From the NCBI RefSeq assembly GCF_002007605.1, contig NZ_CP019799.1:2520001-2584000 (forward strand): DNA of 64,000 nucleotides. The letters are read 5' to 3'. The notes beneath the pieces were generated by a model. The model worked only from the letters and a program-made list of their open reading frames with translations. It ran no database searches and was not told the origin of the DNA. Origin of the DNA: Cellvibrio sp. PSBB023 (GTDB lineage: Bacteria > Pseudomonadota > Gammaproteobacteria > Pseudomonadales > Cellvibrionaceae). Shown in pieces: positions 18,448 to 28,579 of the stretch (its first letter is position 1; every line of letters begins with the position of its first letter). Both the position numbers and the translations under genes were made by a program.

Positions 18448-19611
18448 TTATTCGCCCCCTTTAATAGCAGCAACATCCGCCACTTGGACCAATTCACCGG
18501 TGTTATTGCCCCAGGCATTGCGCTCATAGGTAATCACCGCCGCTAATTCGCTATTGGTTAATTGTTTGCCATAGGCTTGCATTGCCGTGCCGGCCTTGCC
18601 GTTGACAACAATGTGAATGTGGCCGGGAATATCCTTTGTAGCTATTACACTGCCTTTGAGTGCAGGAATGACGCCAGGTAAGCCTTCACCAGACACCTGG
18701 TGACAAGCAGCGCAATGAGCTTCGTAGGTTTTTTGTCCTTGCGTCATCAACTCCTCCAGTGTCATCTCGCCACGGGCTGCTTCCGCCGCTTTTTCCTGTG
18801 CTTGCCGCTCCAACTCTTGCGCAACCCACCGATCAAACTCTTCCGGTGTGCGCACATCGACAACTACCGGCATAAATGCATGATCCTTACCGCAGAGCTC
18901 TGCACATTGACCGCGATAAATACCCGGCTTGTCTATCCTCGCCCAGGTTTCGTTAATGAACCCGGGGTTTGCATCTTTTTTCACTGCAAAAGCAGGCACC
19001 CACCAGGAGTGGATCACATCATCCGCCGTGACTAAAAACCGTATTTTTTTACCGGTAGGTAACACCAGTGGCTTATCCACATCGCGCAAATACAAATCGG
19101 TTTTCTCTGCTTGATTGGCAATCGCTTCGCGGGAGGTCGCCAACAGGGAATAAAATTCAATGGGGTGTTCAAGGTATTTGTAATGCCACTTCCATTGCGA
19201 ACCGGTAACCAATACGGTGAGATCCGCTTTGGAGGCATCTTCCATGGCGATCAAGGTTTTACTGGCGGGAATTGCCATGGCAATCAAAATGACAACGGGA
19301 ATAGCTGTCCAGATAATTTCTATTTTTAAGCTGCCATGAAATTGCGCAGGCTCTATGCCTTTGGATTTACGATGATGCAAAATGGACCAAAACATCAAAC
19401 CAAATACAATGGCGGCGATAGCGCAGCAGATATAAAAAATAATCATGTGCAGATCGTAAACCTGCTCGCTGATTTCCGTTACACCGCGAGTCATGTTGTA
19501 ACGCGTATCGACCGCCAGCAATATGGCAGGATAAATTAGCAAGAGGATTGCCAGTGCGCAGCGCACCGGTTGCCGATAGAAATAGCGCAGGCTGGGTAGA
19601 CAATATTTCAC
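18448..19611 (-). CDS. coxB: cytochrome c oxidase subunit II with fused cytochrome c domain (caa3 type)
   Basis: Accepts electrons through CuA on the periplasmic side. It is 387 residues: signal or first helix (about 17-34), two membrane helices (about 52-76 and 97-116), a cupredoxin domain with CuA ligands H201, C236, E238, C240, H244 and M247, then a C-terminal cytochrome c domain with C300-A-A-C-H304 and a likely Met ligand near 344. The fused heme makes it a caa3-type subunit. The start is GTG, supported by AAGGAG seven bases upstream. Confidence 0.96.
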   Translation of the reverse strand: MKYCLPSLRYFYRQPVRCALAILLLIYPAILLAVDTRYNMTRGVTEISEQVYDLHMIIFYICCAIAAIVFGLMFWSILHHRKSKGIEPAQFHGSLKIEIIWTAIPVVILIAMAIPASKTLIAMEDASKADLTVLVTGSQWKWHYKYLEHPIEFYSLLATSREAIANQAEKTDLYLRDVDKPLVLPTGKKIRFLVTADDVIHSWWVPAFAVKKDANPGFINETWARIDKPGIYRGQCAELCGKDHAFMPVVVDVRTPEEFDRWVAQELERQAQEKAAEAARGEMTLEELMTQGQKTYEAHCAACHQVSGEGLPGVIPALKGSVIATKDIPGHIHIVVNGKAGTAMQAYGKQLTNSELAAVITYERNAWGNNTGELVQVADVAAIKGGE

Positions 19612-20116
19612 TGCACAACTCCTTGATCCCGTGGGTTATCATTTTTATAACAGGCAATTGAGAATTGAGCGAAACCCTCCAGACCATCAAGGCCGGAAAT
19701 ACGAGTCACGCAGCAGATGCCACGCAAAAAATAGACTCACAACATAGACGTCGAGCTTCAACTCAACACAGGAATCAGGTGTTAAATCCCAACACAGGCG
19801 CGACCTGACAACAGAACAGCCAACTGGCAAAAGACGGGGGGAGCGATTAATCAGCAACCGATACAGCTGAACTCCCTAACTACACAGCCAGAATACAGGA
19901 CGTACCAGAACAAAAACCGGACACCTCAATTCCAAGACTTCTCGGGCAATACATATAACGCTCCTATTCATACTCAACACCAGTTCGCCAACAACTTAAA
20001 CGGAAAAGTGCTGAGAAAATAATAGCGCCCGATGGATTAACTATAACCCCATCAACTTAAAACGCAAGTACGAAAGTAAAACAACAAACTGAGCTTAAAA
20101 AAATCCTCTATATAAC
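19612..20116. other. non-coding interval upstream of coxB
   Basis: About 500 bp without a convincing reading frame on either strand. The minus strand near coxB should hold the cox promoter; a TATAAA on that strand near 19643 is a possible -10 but no good -35 pairs with it. The far part has an A/C-rich composition on the plus strand and no repeat or stable hairpin that I could find. Confidence 0.5.
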
Positions 20117-20149
20117 AAAAAACGCCAATGCAATGCATTGGCGTTTTTT
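20117..20149 (-). terminator. bidirectional intrinsic terminator
   Basis: Nine-bp stem CGCCAATGC / GCATTGGCG around AAT, flanked by six A on one side and six T on the other, so it works in either direction. It lies about 85 bp after the outer-membrane protein gene on the minus strand. Confidence 0.85.
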
Positions 20150-20232
20150 GTGGTGAACCATACAAGGAGTAAACTTTTCTATCCCTTTATTAATACACCG
20201 ATCAGTAATAAATATTTTCTTAACTACCGATT

Positions 20233-21051
20233 CTAGAAGCGGATAGTTCCACCGATTAACAAACTATTTTCCACTTCACCATCAACGTAACTCAACTCCA
20301 GGCTAGCCTTGTCAGTAAAGAAATTACGCGCACGTACAAAATAATCCGTCTCGGAGTTATTACTCACGTTTGCAGCATAAGATGTATTTACAAAGCCACC
20401 ACCCACACTTAAATTGCGATCAATGTAGTAATCAGCCGCCATACTGATAGTGTCATCAGTGAAACCCAATTTTGACTTCTCATAACTGGCTTCCAGATTC
20501 AATGCTTGCTCACCTGACAATGGCAATACGTATTTACCATTAATATTCCACTGATCAGAGATATCCACATCTTCCTCAAATTCAGACCATACCAACAGTC
20601 CGGTAATGGGCGCCACACCGGCTTTTACGAACCAACTGGAATCCCAGTCTGATGATACACCAAGGCCAGGGGTAGATCTCACTTTGGATTCAGAGACTCC
20701 GGCACCGAGATAAAAAATAGAATTGGGAATATAAAAATCTATGCCGATGGAACGCTCATAAAAATCAATTTTTTGACCAGCATCTTTCAATTCTGCCGTG
20801 CCGAGTTGCACATAAACATTGCTGGATTTTTCAATAAAAGCCGCTTCAGCAAGCGGGTTATTCGCGGTATTCACCGGGGAGAAATGATATTTTCCTTCAA
20901 GCACGACCCCATAGCCGTCAGCACTGGAATTATCAACATCGATATCGACATAACCTGCAGATAATTCACTTTGATAGGTTGCAGAAAGTGCAAAAGGTGC
21001 GCTTAAAAAACCAGCAGCAGCGATAATGGCGGGAAGCAATTTAATTTTCAT
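20233..21051 (-). CDS. outer-membrane beta-barrel protein (YfaZ/porin-like)
   Basis: Secreted protein of 272 residues with a signal peptide of about 23 (FALSA cleavage region) and a run of amphipathic strands alternating aromatic and polar residues. It ends in GGTIRF, the terminal Phe expected for BAM-inserted barrels. ADYYIDRNLSVGGGFVNTSY resembles YfaZ-type putative porins. No substrate can be named. It is monocistronic, with its own terminator and a 171-bp upstream gap. Confidence 0.7.
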   Translation of the reverse strand: MKIKLLPAIIAAAGFLSAPFALSATYQSELSAGYVDIDVDNSSADGYGVVLEGKYHFSPVNTANNPLAEAAFIEKSSNVYVQLGTAELKDAGQKIDFYERSIGIDFYIPNSIFYLGAGVSESKVRSTPGLGVSSDWDSSWFVKAGVAPITGLLVWSEFEEDVDISDQWNINGKYVLPLSGEQALNLEASYEKSKLGFTDDTISMAADYYIDRNLSVGGGFVNTSYAANVSNNSETDYFVRARNFFTDKASLELSYVDGEVENSLLIGGTIRF

Positions 21052-21222
21052 AATCTATCCTCTGAGAATTACAGCGGCATCTGCATTGATGCACGGTTTC
21101 ATACTAGCGATAGAAAATTGAATCAAAACTGAATGAAACAGTTTTTTACAAACCACAAATAGCGGGCAAACACCAAACAACATTAATTTACGATCAAATA
21201 GCACGCAATCCTGACGTGTTAT

Positions 21223-22035
21223 TTATGCCATGCAATGACAGGAAAATAACATTTCATCTTCCAATCGCAACGCGGTTAATTCACCACCCCATACACAACC
21301 TGTGTCCAGTGCATAAATATTTTTGGTGTTGGCGCGCCCTTCAAGCGCAGCCCAATGGCCAAAAATAATTTTTTCATTACGCATTTTCCGTCCGGCAAGC
21401 GAAAACCAGGGAGCAAAACCAATAGGCGCCGCATCTGCACTTTCTTTAGTTTGCAATTCCAATTCGCCTTCAGCAGAACAAAAACGCATGCGCGTAAAAT
21501 AATTGGTAATCACTCGTAAACGTTCAGCGCCTTGTAAATCATCGTGCCAGCGCGCGGGAAAATTTCCGTACATATTTCCCAACAAATATTCCGGTACATT
21601 ACTTTGCAATACTTGTTCAACTTCACGTGAGCGCATTAACGCCTGCTCCAGCGACCATTGCGGAGGAATGCCTGCATGAACCATAGTAAAACCGAGTGTG
21701 GCATCGTGATGAACCAGTGACTGCTGACGCAACCAGTAAACCAAGTCCGCACGATCCGGAGCAATCAGCAATTGATCCAGCGTGTCGTTTTTACCGGCCT
21801 TACGCAAACCGTAATAAACAGCGATGAAATGCAAATCATGGTTACCCAGCACTAAGGTGATGGAATCGCGCAATTTGTACAGGAACCGTAAGGTTGCCAG
21901 TGAATCGGGGCCGCGATTAATCACATCGCCAGCTAGCCACAATTTGTCTTTAGCGGGATTGAAATTAATTTTTTTTAACAGACATTGCAGCGGCTCAAGG
22001 CAGCCTTGAATATCACCAATTGCGTAAGTAGCCAT
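21223..22035 (-). CDS. apaH: symmetrical diadenosine tetraphosphatase
   Basis: Cytosolic metallophosphatase that splits Ap4A to two ADP and also decaps Np4-capped RNA. It is 270 residues. The metal-binding motifs are GDIQGC (7-12), GDVINRGP (near 36-43) and GNHD (near 64-67), with HAGIPP later. It ends the conserved run lptD-surA-pdxA-rsmA-apaG-apaH and starts 12 bp after apaG. Confidence 0.95.
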   Translation of the reverse strand: MATYAIGDIQGCLEPLQCLLKKINFNPAKDKLWLAGDVINRGPDSLATLRFLYKLRDSITLVLGNHDLHFIAVYYGLRKAGKNDTLDQLLIAPDRADLVYWLRQQSLVHHDATLGFTMVHAGIPPQWSLEQALMRSREVEQVLQSNVPEYLLGNMYGNFPARWHDDLQGAERLRVITNYFTRMRFCSAEGELELQTKESADAAPIGFAPWFSLAGRKMRNEKIIFGHWAALEGRANTKNIYALDTGCVWGGELTALRLEDEMLFSCHCMA

Positions 22036-22047
22036 AGTGTTTACGGA

Positions 22048-22425
22048 TTAATGAATCGCATGGGGAGGCACGAGTGCAAAGGTTGGAATAGTGGCATCAA
22101 ACATCGAGCCATCATCGGCACGCATTTGATAACTTCCTTCCATAATGCCCGTCTCAGTTTCAAGAATAACGCCGCTAGTGTAGGTGTAACTTTCACCCGG
22201 CTTGATGTGCGGCTGCTCGCCCACCACACCAATGCCCTGCACTTCTTGCCGCTTTTCGTTGGCATCGGTGATCAGCCAATGGCGACTAATTAACTGTGCT
22301 GCCACATCACCTTGATTGGCAATAGTGATGGTATAGGCATACACATAACGATGCACTAGCGGCTCAGATTGGGCGGCAATATAAGTCGTTTTTACCGATA
22401 CCTGAATGGGAGACATTTTATTCAT
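22048..22425 (-). CDS. apaG: ApaG (Co2+/Mg2+ efflux-associated) protein
   Basis: Small beta-sandwich protein of about 125 residues. The N-terminal VSVKTTYIAAQSEP, the central ISRHWLITDAN and GVVGEQPHIKPGESYTYTSG are typical of the family. Its biochemical function is not settled. Its start region overlaps the end of rsmA by several bases; ATGs at 22425 and 22416 and GTGs just upstream are all possible, and the first ATG is given. Confidence 0.92.
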   Translation of the reverse strand: MNKMSPIQVSVKTTYIAAQSEPLVHRYVYAYTITIANQGDVAAQLISRHWLITDANEKRQEVQGIGVVGEQPHIKPGESYTYTSGVILETETGIMEGSYQMRADDGSMFDATIPTFALVPPHAIH

Positions 22426-23269
22426 CACCACTCACTGTACAGGGCTTTAATGACAGCTCGCCCAGTAAATTACTCATGGCAACGTATTCCGGCAAGCTGA
22501 TTTCCTCTGGGCGTAAACCAAGATCAACCGGCAAGGACTCCATTTGCTCCGCCGTTAATAATTGTTTGAGCGAGTTGCGCAGGGTTTTCCGGCGCTGCTG
22601 GAAGGCGACATTCACCAGGGTTTCCAAACTTTTTATATTGTTTGCTACATGCGGCAATTGCGCATAGGGGGTAAGGCGCACAATCGCAGAATCCACTTTC
22701 GGTGCCGGGTCAAACGAGGTGGGAGGCACATCAAATAAATCCTCTACCGCACAGTAATATTGCACCATAATTCCCAAGCGACCATAGGCGCCATCGCCCG
22801 GTTGTGCCGCCATGCGTTTTACCACTTCTTTTTGCAGCATAAAATGCATGTCTTGCACTTTATTCGCGTAAGTCAGCAGATGAAAAATCAACGGGGTGGA
22901 AATGTTGTAAGGCAAGTTGCCCACAATCCGCAACGGCTGTTGGTTTTTAATTAACTGATTAAAATCAAATTGCAGCGCATCGGCTTGAAACAATTGAAAG
23001 TTAGGGTGATGCTCAAACTTTACTTTCAACCAAGGCACCAAATCGCGATCCAGTTCAATCACGCTCAGGTTATCGCAACTGTCTGCCAGCAGTTGGGTAA
23101 TAGCACCTTTTCCAGGGCCAATTTCAACTATTTGATCGGTTTTTTGCGGGTGAATGGAGCGGACTATATCGCGAATAATACCGTGGTCGATTAAAAAGTT
23201 TTGGCCGAATCGCTTGCGCGCTTTGTGTTGAGACTCGGCATGTGCAGAAGAGTGTTGCTTGTTTTTCAT
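22418..23269 (-). CDS. rsmA: 16S rRNA dimethyladenosine transferase
   Basis: Dimethylates two adjacent adenosines near the 3' end of 16S rRNA during 30S maturation. It is 283 residues. FGQNFLID, the SAM loop EIGPGKGAITQLL and the catalytic NLPYNIS are present. The start (MKNKQHSS) follows AAAGG at six bases; an in-frame extension to 23326 would overlap pdxA and add no family sequence. Also known as KsgA. Confidence 0.96.
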   Translation of the reverse strand: MKNKQHSSAHAESQHKARKRFGQNFLIDHGIIRDIVRSIHPQKTDQIVEIGPGKGAITQLLADSCDNLSVIELDRDLVPWLKVKFEHHPNFQLFQADALQFDFNQLIKNQQPLRIVGNLPYNISTPLIFHLLTYANKVQDMHFMLQKEVVKRMAAQPGDGAYGRLGIMVQYYCAVEDLFDVPPTSFDPAPKVDSAIVRLTPYAQLPHVANNIKSLETLVNVAFQQRRKTLRNSLKQLLTAEQMESLPVDLGLRPEEISLPEYVAMSNLLGELSLKPCTVSGDE

Positions 23270-23288
23270 GAATAACCTTTCCAATAAT

Positions 23289-24284
23289 TTAGCGCGCGCT
23301 TTTCGCTTGCACCATTGCCAGTGCATAAGCCAATGCGGTGCGCAGGCTGCCTAAATCGGCCTTACCTGTACCCGCCAAATCCAATGCCGTACCGTGATCA
23401 ACCGAGGTGCGAATAATCGGCAACCCCAGCGTCACATTGACTGCCTGACCAAAACCTTTGTATTTCAATACAGGCAGTCCCTGATCGTGGTACATCGCCA
23501 GTACGGCGTCGGCCTTATCCAAATATTTCGGTGTAAACAGGGTATCTGCCGGTAGCGGGCCAATCAGGTTCATACCACGCGCGCGCAGTGTTTCCAACAC
23601 CGGTTCGATGACCTCAATTTCTTCGCGCCCGAGATGCCCGCCTTCACCGGCATGGGGGTTCAATCCACACACCAAAATGCGCGGCTGCGCTATACCAAAT
23701 TGCACTTGTAAATCGCGCTGCAAAATTTCCGTGACTTGCGTCAGCTCATCATGGGTAATGGCTGCGGCCACATCTTTCAGCGGTAAATGGGTTGTGGCCA
23801 GTGCCACACGCAGCCCCTCTGTGGCCAGCATCATCACTACTTTGTGGGTATGGGTTTTATCGGCGAGATATTCGGTGTGCCCACTGAAAGGAATACCCGC
23901 ATCATTAATCACACTTTTTTGCACAGGGCCTGTCACCAGTGCGGCAAAGTCACCTGCAACACAACCATTAATGGCCGCATCCAATGTGTGCAAAATATAG
24001 GGGGCATTATTCACATTGAGCTTACCCGGCTCTGCGGGCTCCGCCAGCGACACAGGCAACACCGCTAATTCACCCACCTTGGTAGGGCGCGGAGGCTCCT
24101 GCAAATTAACCAGACGCAATTGCAGCGGTAAACCTAATTGTGCCGCACGCGCTTGCAACAACTGCACATCGGCAATAGCCACAATTTCATGGGCTTGTGG
24201 CTGCTGGGCGAGCGTGATCACCAGATCCGGGCCAATACCCGCCGGTTCGCCGGGCGTTAGAGCTATGCGATAACAGCTAGTCAT
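23289..24284 (-). CDS. pdxA: 4-hydroxythreonine-4-phosphate dehydrogenase
   Basis: NAD- and metal-dependent step of the DXP-dependent vitamin B6 pathway. It is 331 residues. [31 protein letters not shown] and [11 protein letters not shown] hold the substrate and metal ligands. It lies between surA and rsmA in the standard order; the 174-bp gap to surA is larger than usual and contains a small inverted repeat ACCGC/GCGGT near 24437. Confidence 0.96.
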   Translation of the reverse strand: MTSCYRIALTPGEPAGIGPDLVITLAQQPQAHEIVAIADVQLLQARAAQLGLPLQLRLVNLQEPPRPTKVGELAVLPVSLAEPAEPGKLNVNNAPYILHTLDAAINGCVAGDFAALVTGPVQKSVINDAGIPFSGHTEYLADKTHTHKVVMMLATEGLRVALATTHLPLKDVAAAITHDELTQVTEILQRDLQVQFGIAQPRILVCGLNPHAGEGGHLGREEIEVIEPVLETLRARGMNLIGPLPADTLFTPKYLDKADAVLAMYHDQGLPVLKYKGFGQAVNVTLGLPIIRTSVDHGTALDLAGTGKADLGSLRTALAYALAMVQAKSAR

Positions 24285-24458
24285 AAATATCCGTTACTTG
24301 AACAAATCGTGTAAAAAAGGATGTGTAATGGCAGACAAATTTGATTGCGCAAAAAGCACTGCGGCCAAAAACAAAATTGCACCAGGCAATCCCGTTTTCA
24401 GCCGCACTTTTTACGATTGCCCGAGAGTTACAATTGACCGCGAGCGCGGTAGACTCGC

Positions 24459-25763
24459 TTAGAGTTTAATTTCGACGTAGGCCTCTTCGCGGATTTGAGT
24501 TAACCACAACTGGAACTCTTCATCAAAACGACGCGCACGCAACACATTTGCCGCTTGATTGCGCTTCATTTTATCACTCATGTCTTCTTTGCGACGCTCC
24601 AGCACTTGCAGTATGTGCCAGCCAAATTGGCTTTTGAACGGACGGCTGATGCCATTGATCGGAGTGTCTTTCATCGCCTCTTCAAACTCGGCAACAAACA
24701 TGCCCGGCATGGACCAGCCCAGATCACCACCACTGAGCATTGAGCCTGTATCTTCCGAGTTTTCACGCGCCAGCTTGGCAAAATCTTCACCTTTTTCAAT
24801 GCGCGCTCTCAGATCCAATAACTTTTGACGCGCTTGAGCGTCATCCATGATTTCGGATGTTTTCACCAGAATATGGCGCGCATGGGTTTGCTCAACCAAT
24901 TGTTCACCGCCGCCGCGCTGTTCAATATTTTTCAGGATATGAAAACCCGCACCACTGCGGAATGGTTTGGAAACTTGCCCCTCAGCCAAATTCAGCATCT
25001 GGTTACCAAACAACTCAGGCAACTGGGCAAGCTTGCGCCAACCAATATCGCCACCTTGCAGTGCGGCCTGATCGTTAGAGTAACTGATCGCCATTTGCGC
25101 AAAGTCGCTACCGCCAACCAGTTTTTGGTAAATATCGTTGGCCTGTTTTTCTGCATCCGCGATAGCATCCGCATCGGCACTACTTGAGACAGCAATCAGT
25201 ATGTGGCCAATGTGATAGTCAGGAGAGGTTGCATATTTACCATCGCTGGACGCCAGGAAGTTATTAATATCCTGCTCGGTGATTTTAATGCGGCTATTCA
25301 CCACACCTTGCTGCAAATTACTGATGGTCAGCTCATTGCGCATCTGCTTACGCAAACCGTCCATATCCAGCCCTTGGCTGCGCAAATCTGCATCCAACTG
25401 CGCCAGGGTAATTTGGTTTTTCTGCAGGACACGGCCAATCGCCTGGTCGATCTCTGCCTCTTCGATGCTGATGTCATAACGCTCTGCCATGCCCAATTCA
25501 ATTCGTTCGAGAATCAATTGGTCAAGGATTTGTCGATTGAGCACGTCTTCCGGAGGCAACTGCTGGTATTGACCACGCAACCGCTCAAGGATTGATATTT
25601 TACGGGCGTTCAACTCACTTTCCAGCACCACGTCTTTATCGACAATGGCGACCACGCGATCCAGTGATACGGCACCGTTTTGTGCCATGCCGAGCTGGCT
25701 GCCAATTAATAACAGGCCACCCAATACTACTTTCCAGCCCAGAGGGGTTTGACGCTTACTCAT
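24459..25763 (-). CDS. surA: periplasmic chaperone and peptidyl-prolyl isomerase SurA
   Basis: Escorts outer-membrane proteins, including LptD, to the BAM complex. It is 434 residues: signal peptide of about 27, an N-terminal SurA domain (about 33-155) and two parvulin domains (about 175-278 and 288-390), each with the GGDIGW/GGDLGW signature. It starts 15 bp after the lptD stop, so client and chaperone are co-transcribed. Confidence 0.96.
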   Translation of the reverse strand: MSKRQTPLGWKVVLGGLLLIGSQLGMAQNGAVSLDRVVAIVDKDVVLESELNARKISILERLRGQYQQLPPEDVLNRQILDQLILERIELGMAERYDISIEEAEIDQAIGRVLQKNQITLAQLDADLRSQGLDMDGLRKQMRNELTISNLQQGVVNSRIKITEQDINNFLASSDGKYATSPDYHIGHILIAVSSSADADAIADAEKQANDIYQKLVGGSDFAQMAISYSNDQAALQGGDIGWRKLAQLPELFGNQMLNLAEGQVSKPFRSGAGFHILKNIEQRGGGEQLVEQTHARHILVKTSEIMDDAQARQKLLDLRARIEKGEDFAKLARENSEDTGSMLSGGDLGWSMPGMFVAEFEEAMKDTPINGISRPFKSQFGWHILQVLERRKEDMSDKMKRNQAANVLRARRFDEEFQLWLTQIREEAYVEIKL

Positions 25764-25778
25764 AATTCAATCACTGTT

Positions 25779-28394
25779 TTATTGTAAAGATGCTTCACGC
25801 TCACCATAGCCGTGCATGGCTTTGTCGAGCAGGTTACTAATACGTTGGCTCAAGGTGCCAAAACCACGCAGTTGCACTTCCAGGAAAATGCCGCGGTCAT
25901 AGTCATCGCTCTTGAGCTTGGCCATAAAGTCCTCGCTGAGATCAAAATCCACCCACTGGCGAGCCAGAATGCGAACCCGGTAACAGCAATCGGTATATTC
26001 GAGCCCGGCAAAGGTGTCGAGTTCCGCATTGTACGTAAAATCGTAGTTAGCACGGGCAATTACCGCCCATTGGTTGCTGATTGGCCAGAGACTGGTGATA
26101 TCCACCTGATTCAGGGTTTCGCCCACCGCCGTATTCACATCCAACGGACTGAGCGAGACAGGGTCGCGGCTGTAGCGATAACCAATGTTCAAGATGCGGT
26201 ATTGATCATCCATGTAATGCAGGCTGGAGCTGACAGCACTGATTTTTTCGGCTTGATGATCGTAGAGCACATCATTGGTCAGGCGCAGATGATCGCCCAC
26301 CTGCGCGCTTAGCTCGCCGGCGATAGCCGAGCTGGTACGGGTATTGGCATAGTCATCTGCTTTATTCAGGATACTGACACGGCGATCATCAAAATAGGTG
26401 ACTTGACCGATACTCATCCGCAACCGCTCGATACCGGAGTCCGACTCGACAAACCGGCTGGTCACCCCCAAGGTGAGCTGATTGGCATCATCGATCCTGT
26501 CACCGCCGGAAAAACGGGTATCGCGGAACAACTGGTTATAGGTAAACACGATATCCGAGGTATCAAAGTTGACATAACTGGCATCAGTCGTCAGGCCGTA
26601 AAGGGACGATTGATCTTCGTAGTCGCGGTACACATAGTAGGCACGCGGCTCAAGGGTCTGGGTAAAGTCAGTCGCAAACAAGTTCTTGTCGCGCTCAAAG
26701 AACAAGCCCATATCCAGGGTGCCCTGGGGAGCCAAGAACTGCGGCTCAGTTTCCGCATCGGCGCGCATATTATTGGCGTCCAACTTGTAGGCCAATGTTT
26801 TTACGGCAGCACCGGGCTTGATGTAACCCGAACTAAACTCTTTGTCCCACTCCAAACCATAATTAGTACGGAGCCGCTCCCCCACGATCAGGTCGCCCAA
26901 ACGCGAAGCATTGTTAGGGTCATCACTGAAATAACGATTCATGGAGAAGTTGGTGTATTCGTTATCCAGCGTCACCACCCAGTCGCTGACACGGTAGCGT
27001 CCATTTGCTTGGAGGCGCGGCAACTCCCGATAAGGAAGTTGACTAGTGGTAAGCAAGCGAAACTCTTCCGCCTTACCACTCAAGCGCCAATTATCGGTGC
27101 GATAACCCGCCGAAAAGGTTTGACGAATATAGGCCTGGCGATTCAGATCTACCGCGCCGCGATCAACATCGCGGATATAATCGGTGTCGCTGACCTCGGT
27201 GTAATCAATTAAGCTCGACCAACGCTGGTTGCGCCCTCCCGTCTGCAACAGGTTGTACTGCCAACGATCGCGCCCCTTGTAGGGATAGGCCTCTGCTTCA
27301 TCAATCTCACCGGCCTCAATTTGATCTTGCAGCCGCTCGCTAAAACCACCGCGATCATTATTGAGCGAGCTACCTCTCAATTCGGTATCAAAATAGACCG
27401 ACTTGTGCCGAAACTCGCTCTGCAACAGATAGCCATGATCGGCCAAATAACGAGGCGTAAATGTAGCGTCGTAGTTGGGCGCAATATTCCAATAAAACGG
27501 CACAGTAAACTCATCGATTCCCTCATCAGTATCAATACCAATGGAGGGAAACAGGAACCCGGTCAGGCGATCCGGGCCAATCGGGAAACGAAAATACGGC
27601 GCATAGGCGACAGGGATATCTTTGATCTTCAAGCGCATGTGGCGCGCCGTACCATAGTGTTTGTCGTTGTACAGGGTGATGTTGGAGCCTTCAATCAGCC
27701 AGGTATTATCGCCCGGCTCACAACTGGTAAAGGTGCCCTGATCCAGACTGATCACTTGATCGCCAAACTTTTGCAGGTTTTCCGCTCGCCCACGCACGCG
27801 CGTCTCGTAGAGGACAAAACGGGCATTATCGAGGCGAGCATCGCCACTTTCGGTGTCAACGTAAGCGCTGTCGGCACGCAACAGCAAGCCCGGCTCACGA
27901 ACCTGGATATTGCCTTCCAGCTCGGCTTCGCGGCTGACCTTATCGAACGTAAAGGTATCTGCATGGAAGGAGCGGCGCCCCTGCGTCAGGCGAACATTGT
28001 CGCGCATAATAAATTTGGTCTGTTTTTCTGACTCGGAATAGTCGGCAGTGCCAAAAATATTGGCTCGCTCAGGGTCGAGTTCAGACTCGGCGTCATCGCG
28101 CGGCGGAGCGATGTAAGCGCCACAGCAGGCTGTGGGGACCAATGCTTTTTGCTCATCGGTCAACTCTTCCATAGGCACCCAATCCAACTCGCGTAATTGC
28201 TCATTGGGGTCCGCTTTCACGGCAGGCTTGTCGACAACGGTCGCATCACCCTGCGCATAAACCAAAGGGGCAAACGACAAAATCGCACCGGCACATTGCG
28301 CCGCAATAATGAGCGCAAGACGGGAACGAGAGAAGTGACGACGCAATTTCTGTGTGGAGTAATTCTGGGTTGGAGCCATTAACCGCGGTCTCAT
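25779..28394 (-). CDS. lptD: LPS-assembly protein LptD
   Basis: Outer-membrane barrel that inserts lipopolysaccharide into the outer leaflet. It is 871 residues. After a signal region of about 48 comes the periplasmic OstA/jellyroll domain (about 110-260) and then a large barrel. Cysteines sit as expected for the disulfide pair: C90/C91 (TACCGAY), one in TSCEPGDN and a CC pair in TDCCYRV. An internal ATG at 28379 is an alternative start. It is divergent from amgK. Confidence 0.96.
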   Translation of the reverse strand: MRPRLMAPTQNYSTQKLRRHFSRSRLALIIAAQCAGAILSFAPLVYAQGDATVVDKPAVKADPNEQLRELDWVPMEELTDEQKALVPTACCGAYIAPPRDDAESELDPERANIFGTADYSESEKQTKFIMRDNVRLTQGRRSFHADTFTFDKVSREAELEGNIQVREPGLLLRADSAYVDTESGDARLDNARFVLYETRVRGRAENLQKFGDQVISLDQGTFTSCEPGDNTWLIEGSNITLYNDKHYGTARHMRLKIKDIPVAYAPYFRFPIGPDRLTGFLFPSIGIDTDEGIDEFTVPFYWNIAPNYDATFTPRYLADHGYLLQSEFRHKSVYFDTELRGSSLNNDRGGFSERLQDQIEAGEIDEAEAYPYKGRDRWQYNLLQTGGRNQRWSSLIDYTEVSDTDYIRDVDRGAVDLNRQAYIRQTFSAGYRTDNWRLSGKAEEFRLLTTSQLPYRELPRLQANGRYRVSDWVVTLDNEYTNFSMNRYFSDDPNNASRLGDLIVGERLRTNYGLEWDKEFSSGYIKPGAAVKTLAYKLDANNMRADAETEPQFLAPQGTLDMGLFFERDKNLFATDFTQTLEPRAYYVYRDYEDQSSLYGLTTDASYVNFDTSDIVFTYNQLFRDTRFSGGDRIDDANQLTLGVTSRFVESDSGIERLRMSIGQVTYFDDRRVSILNKADDYANTRTSSAIAGELSAQVGDHLRLTNDVLYDHQAEKISAVSSSLHYMDDQYRILNIGYRYSRDPVSLSPLDVNTAVGETLNQVDITSLWPISNQWAVIARANYDFTYNAELDTFAGLEYTDCCYRVRILARQWVDFDLSEDFMAKLKSDDYDRGIFLEVQLRGFGTLSQRISNLLDKAMHGYGEREASLQ

Positions 28395-28579
28395 ATGCGT
28401 GACACTACTGATGCCACCTAAAAAATTGCAGCGATTCTACTGTAAAGCCGCTGTACAGGGAATGAATTGGGGGAAATGATCCGGCTGGGGTAGAATCTTG
28501 CCCATGGCCGCCCTCTGCGATGGGCACGGCATTGCAACACACCAACCACTTCGCTTCACTTATCCAATGCGGATTTTGC

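Noticed and set aside
26403..27212. 269-codon frame antisense to lptD
   Set aside because: lptD is certain on the other strand; the frame is a codon-bias shadow.
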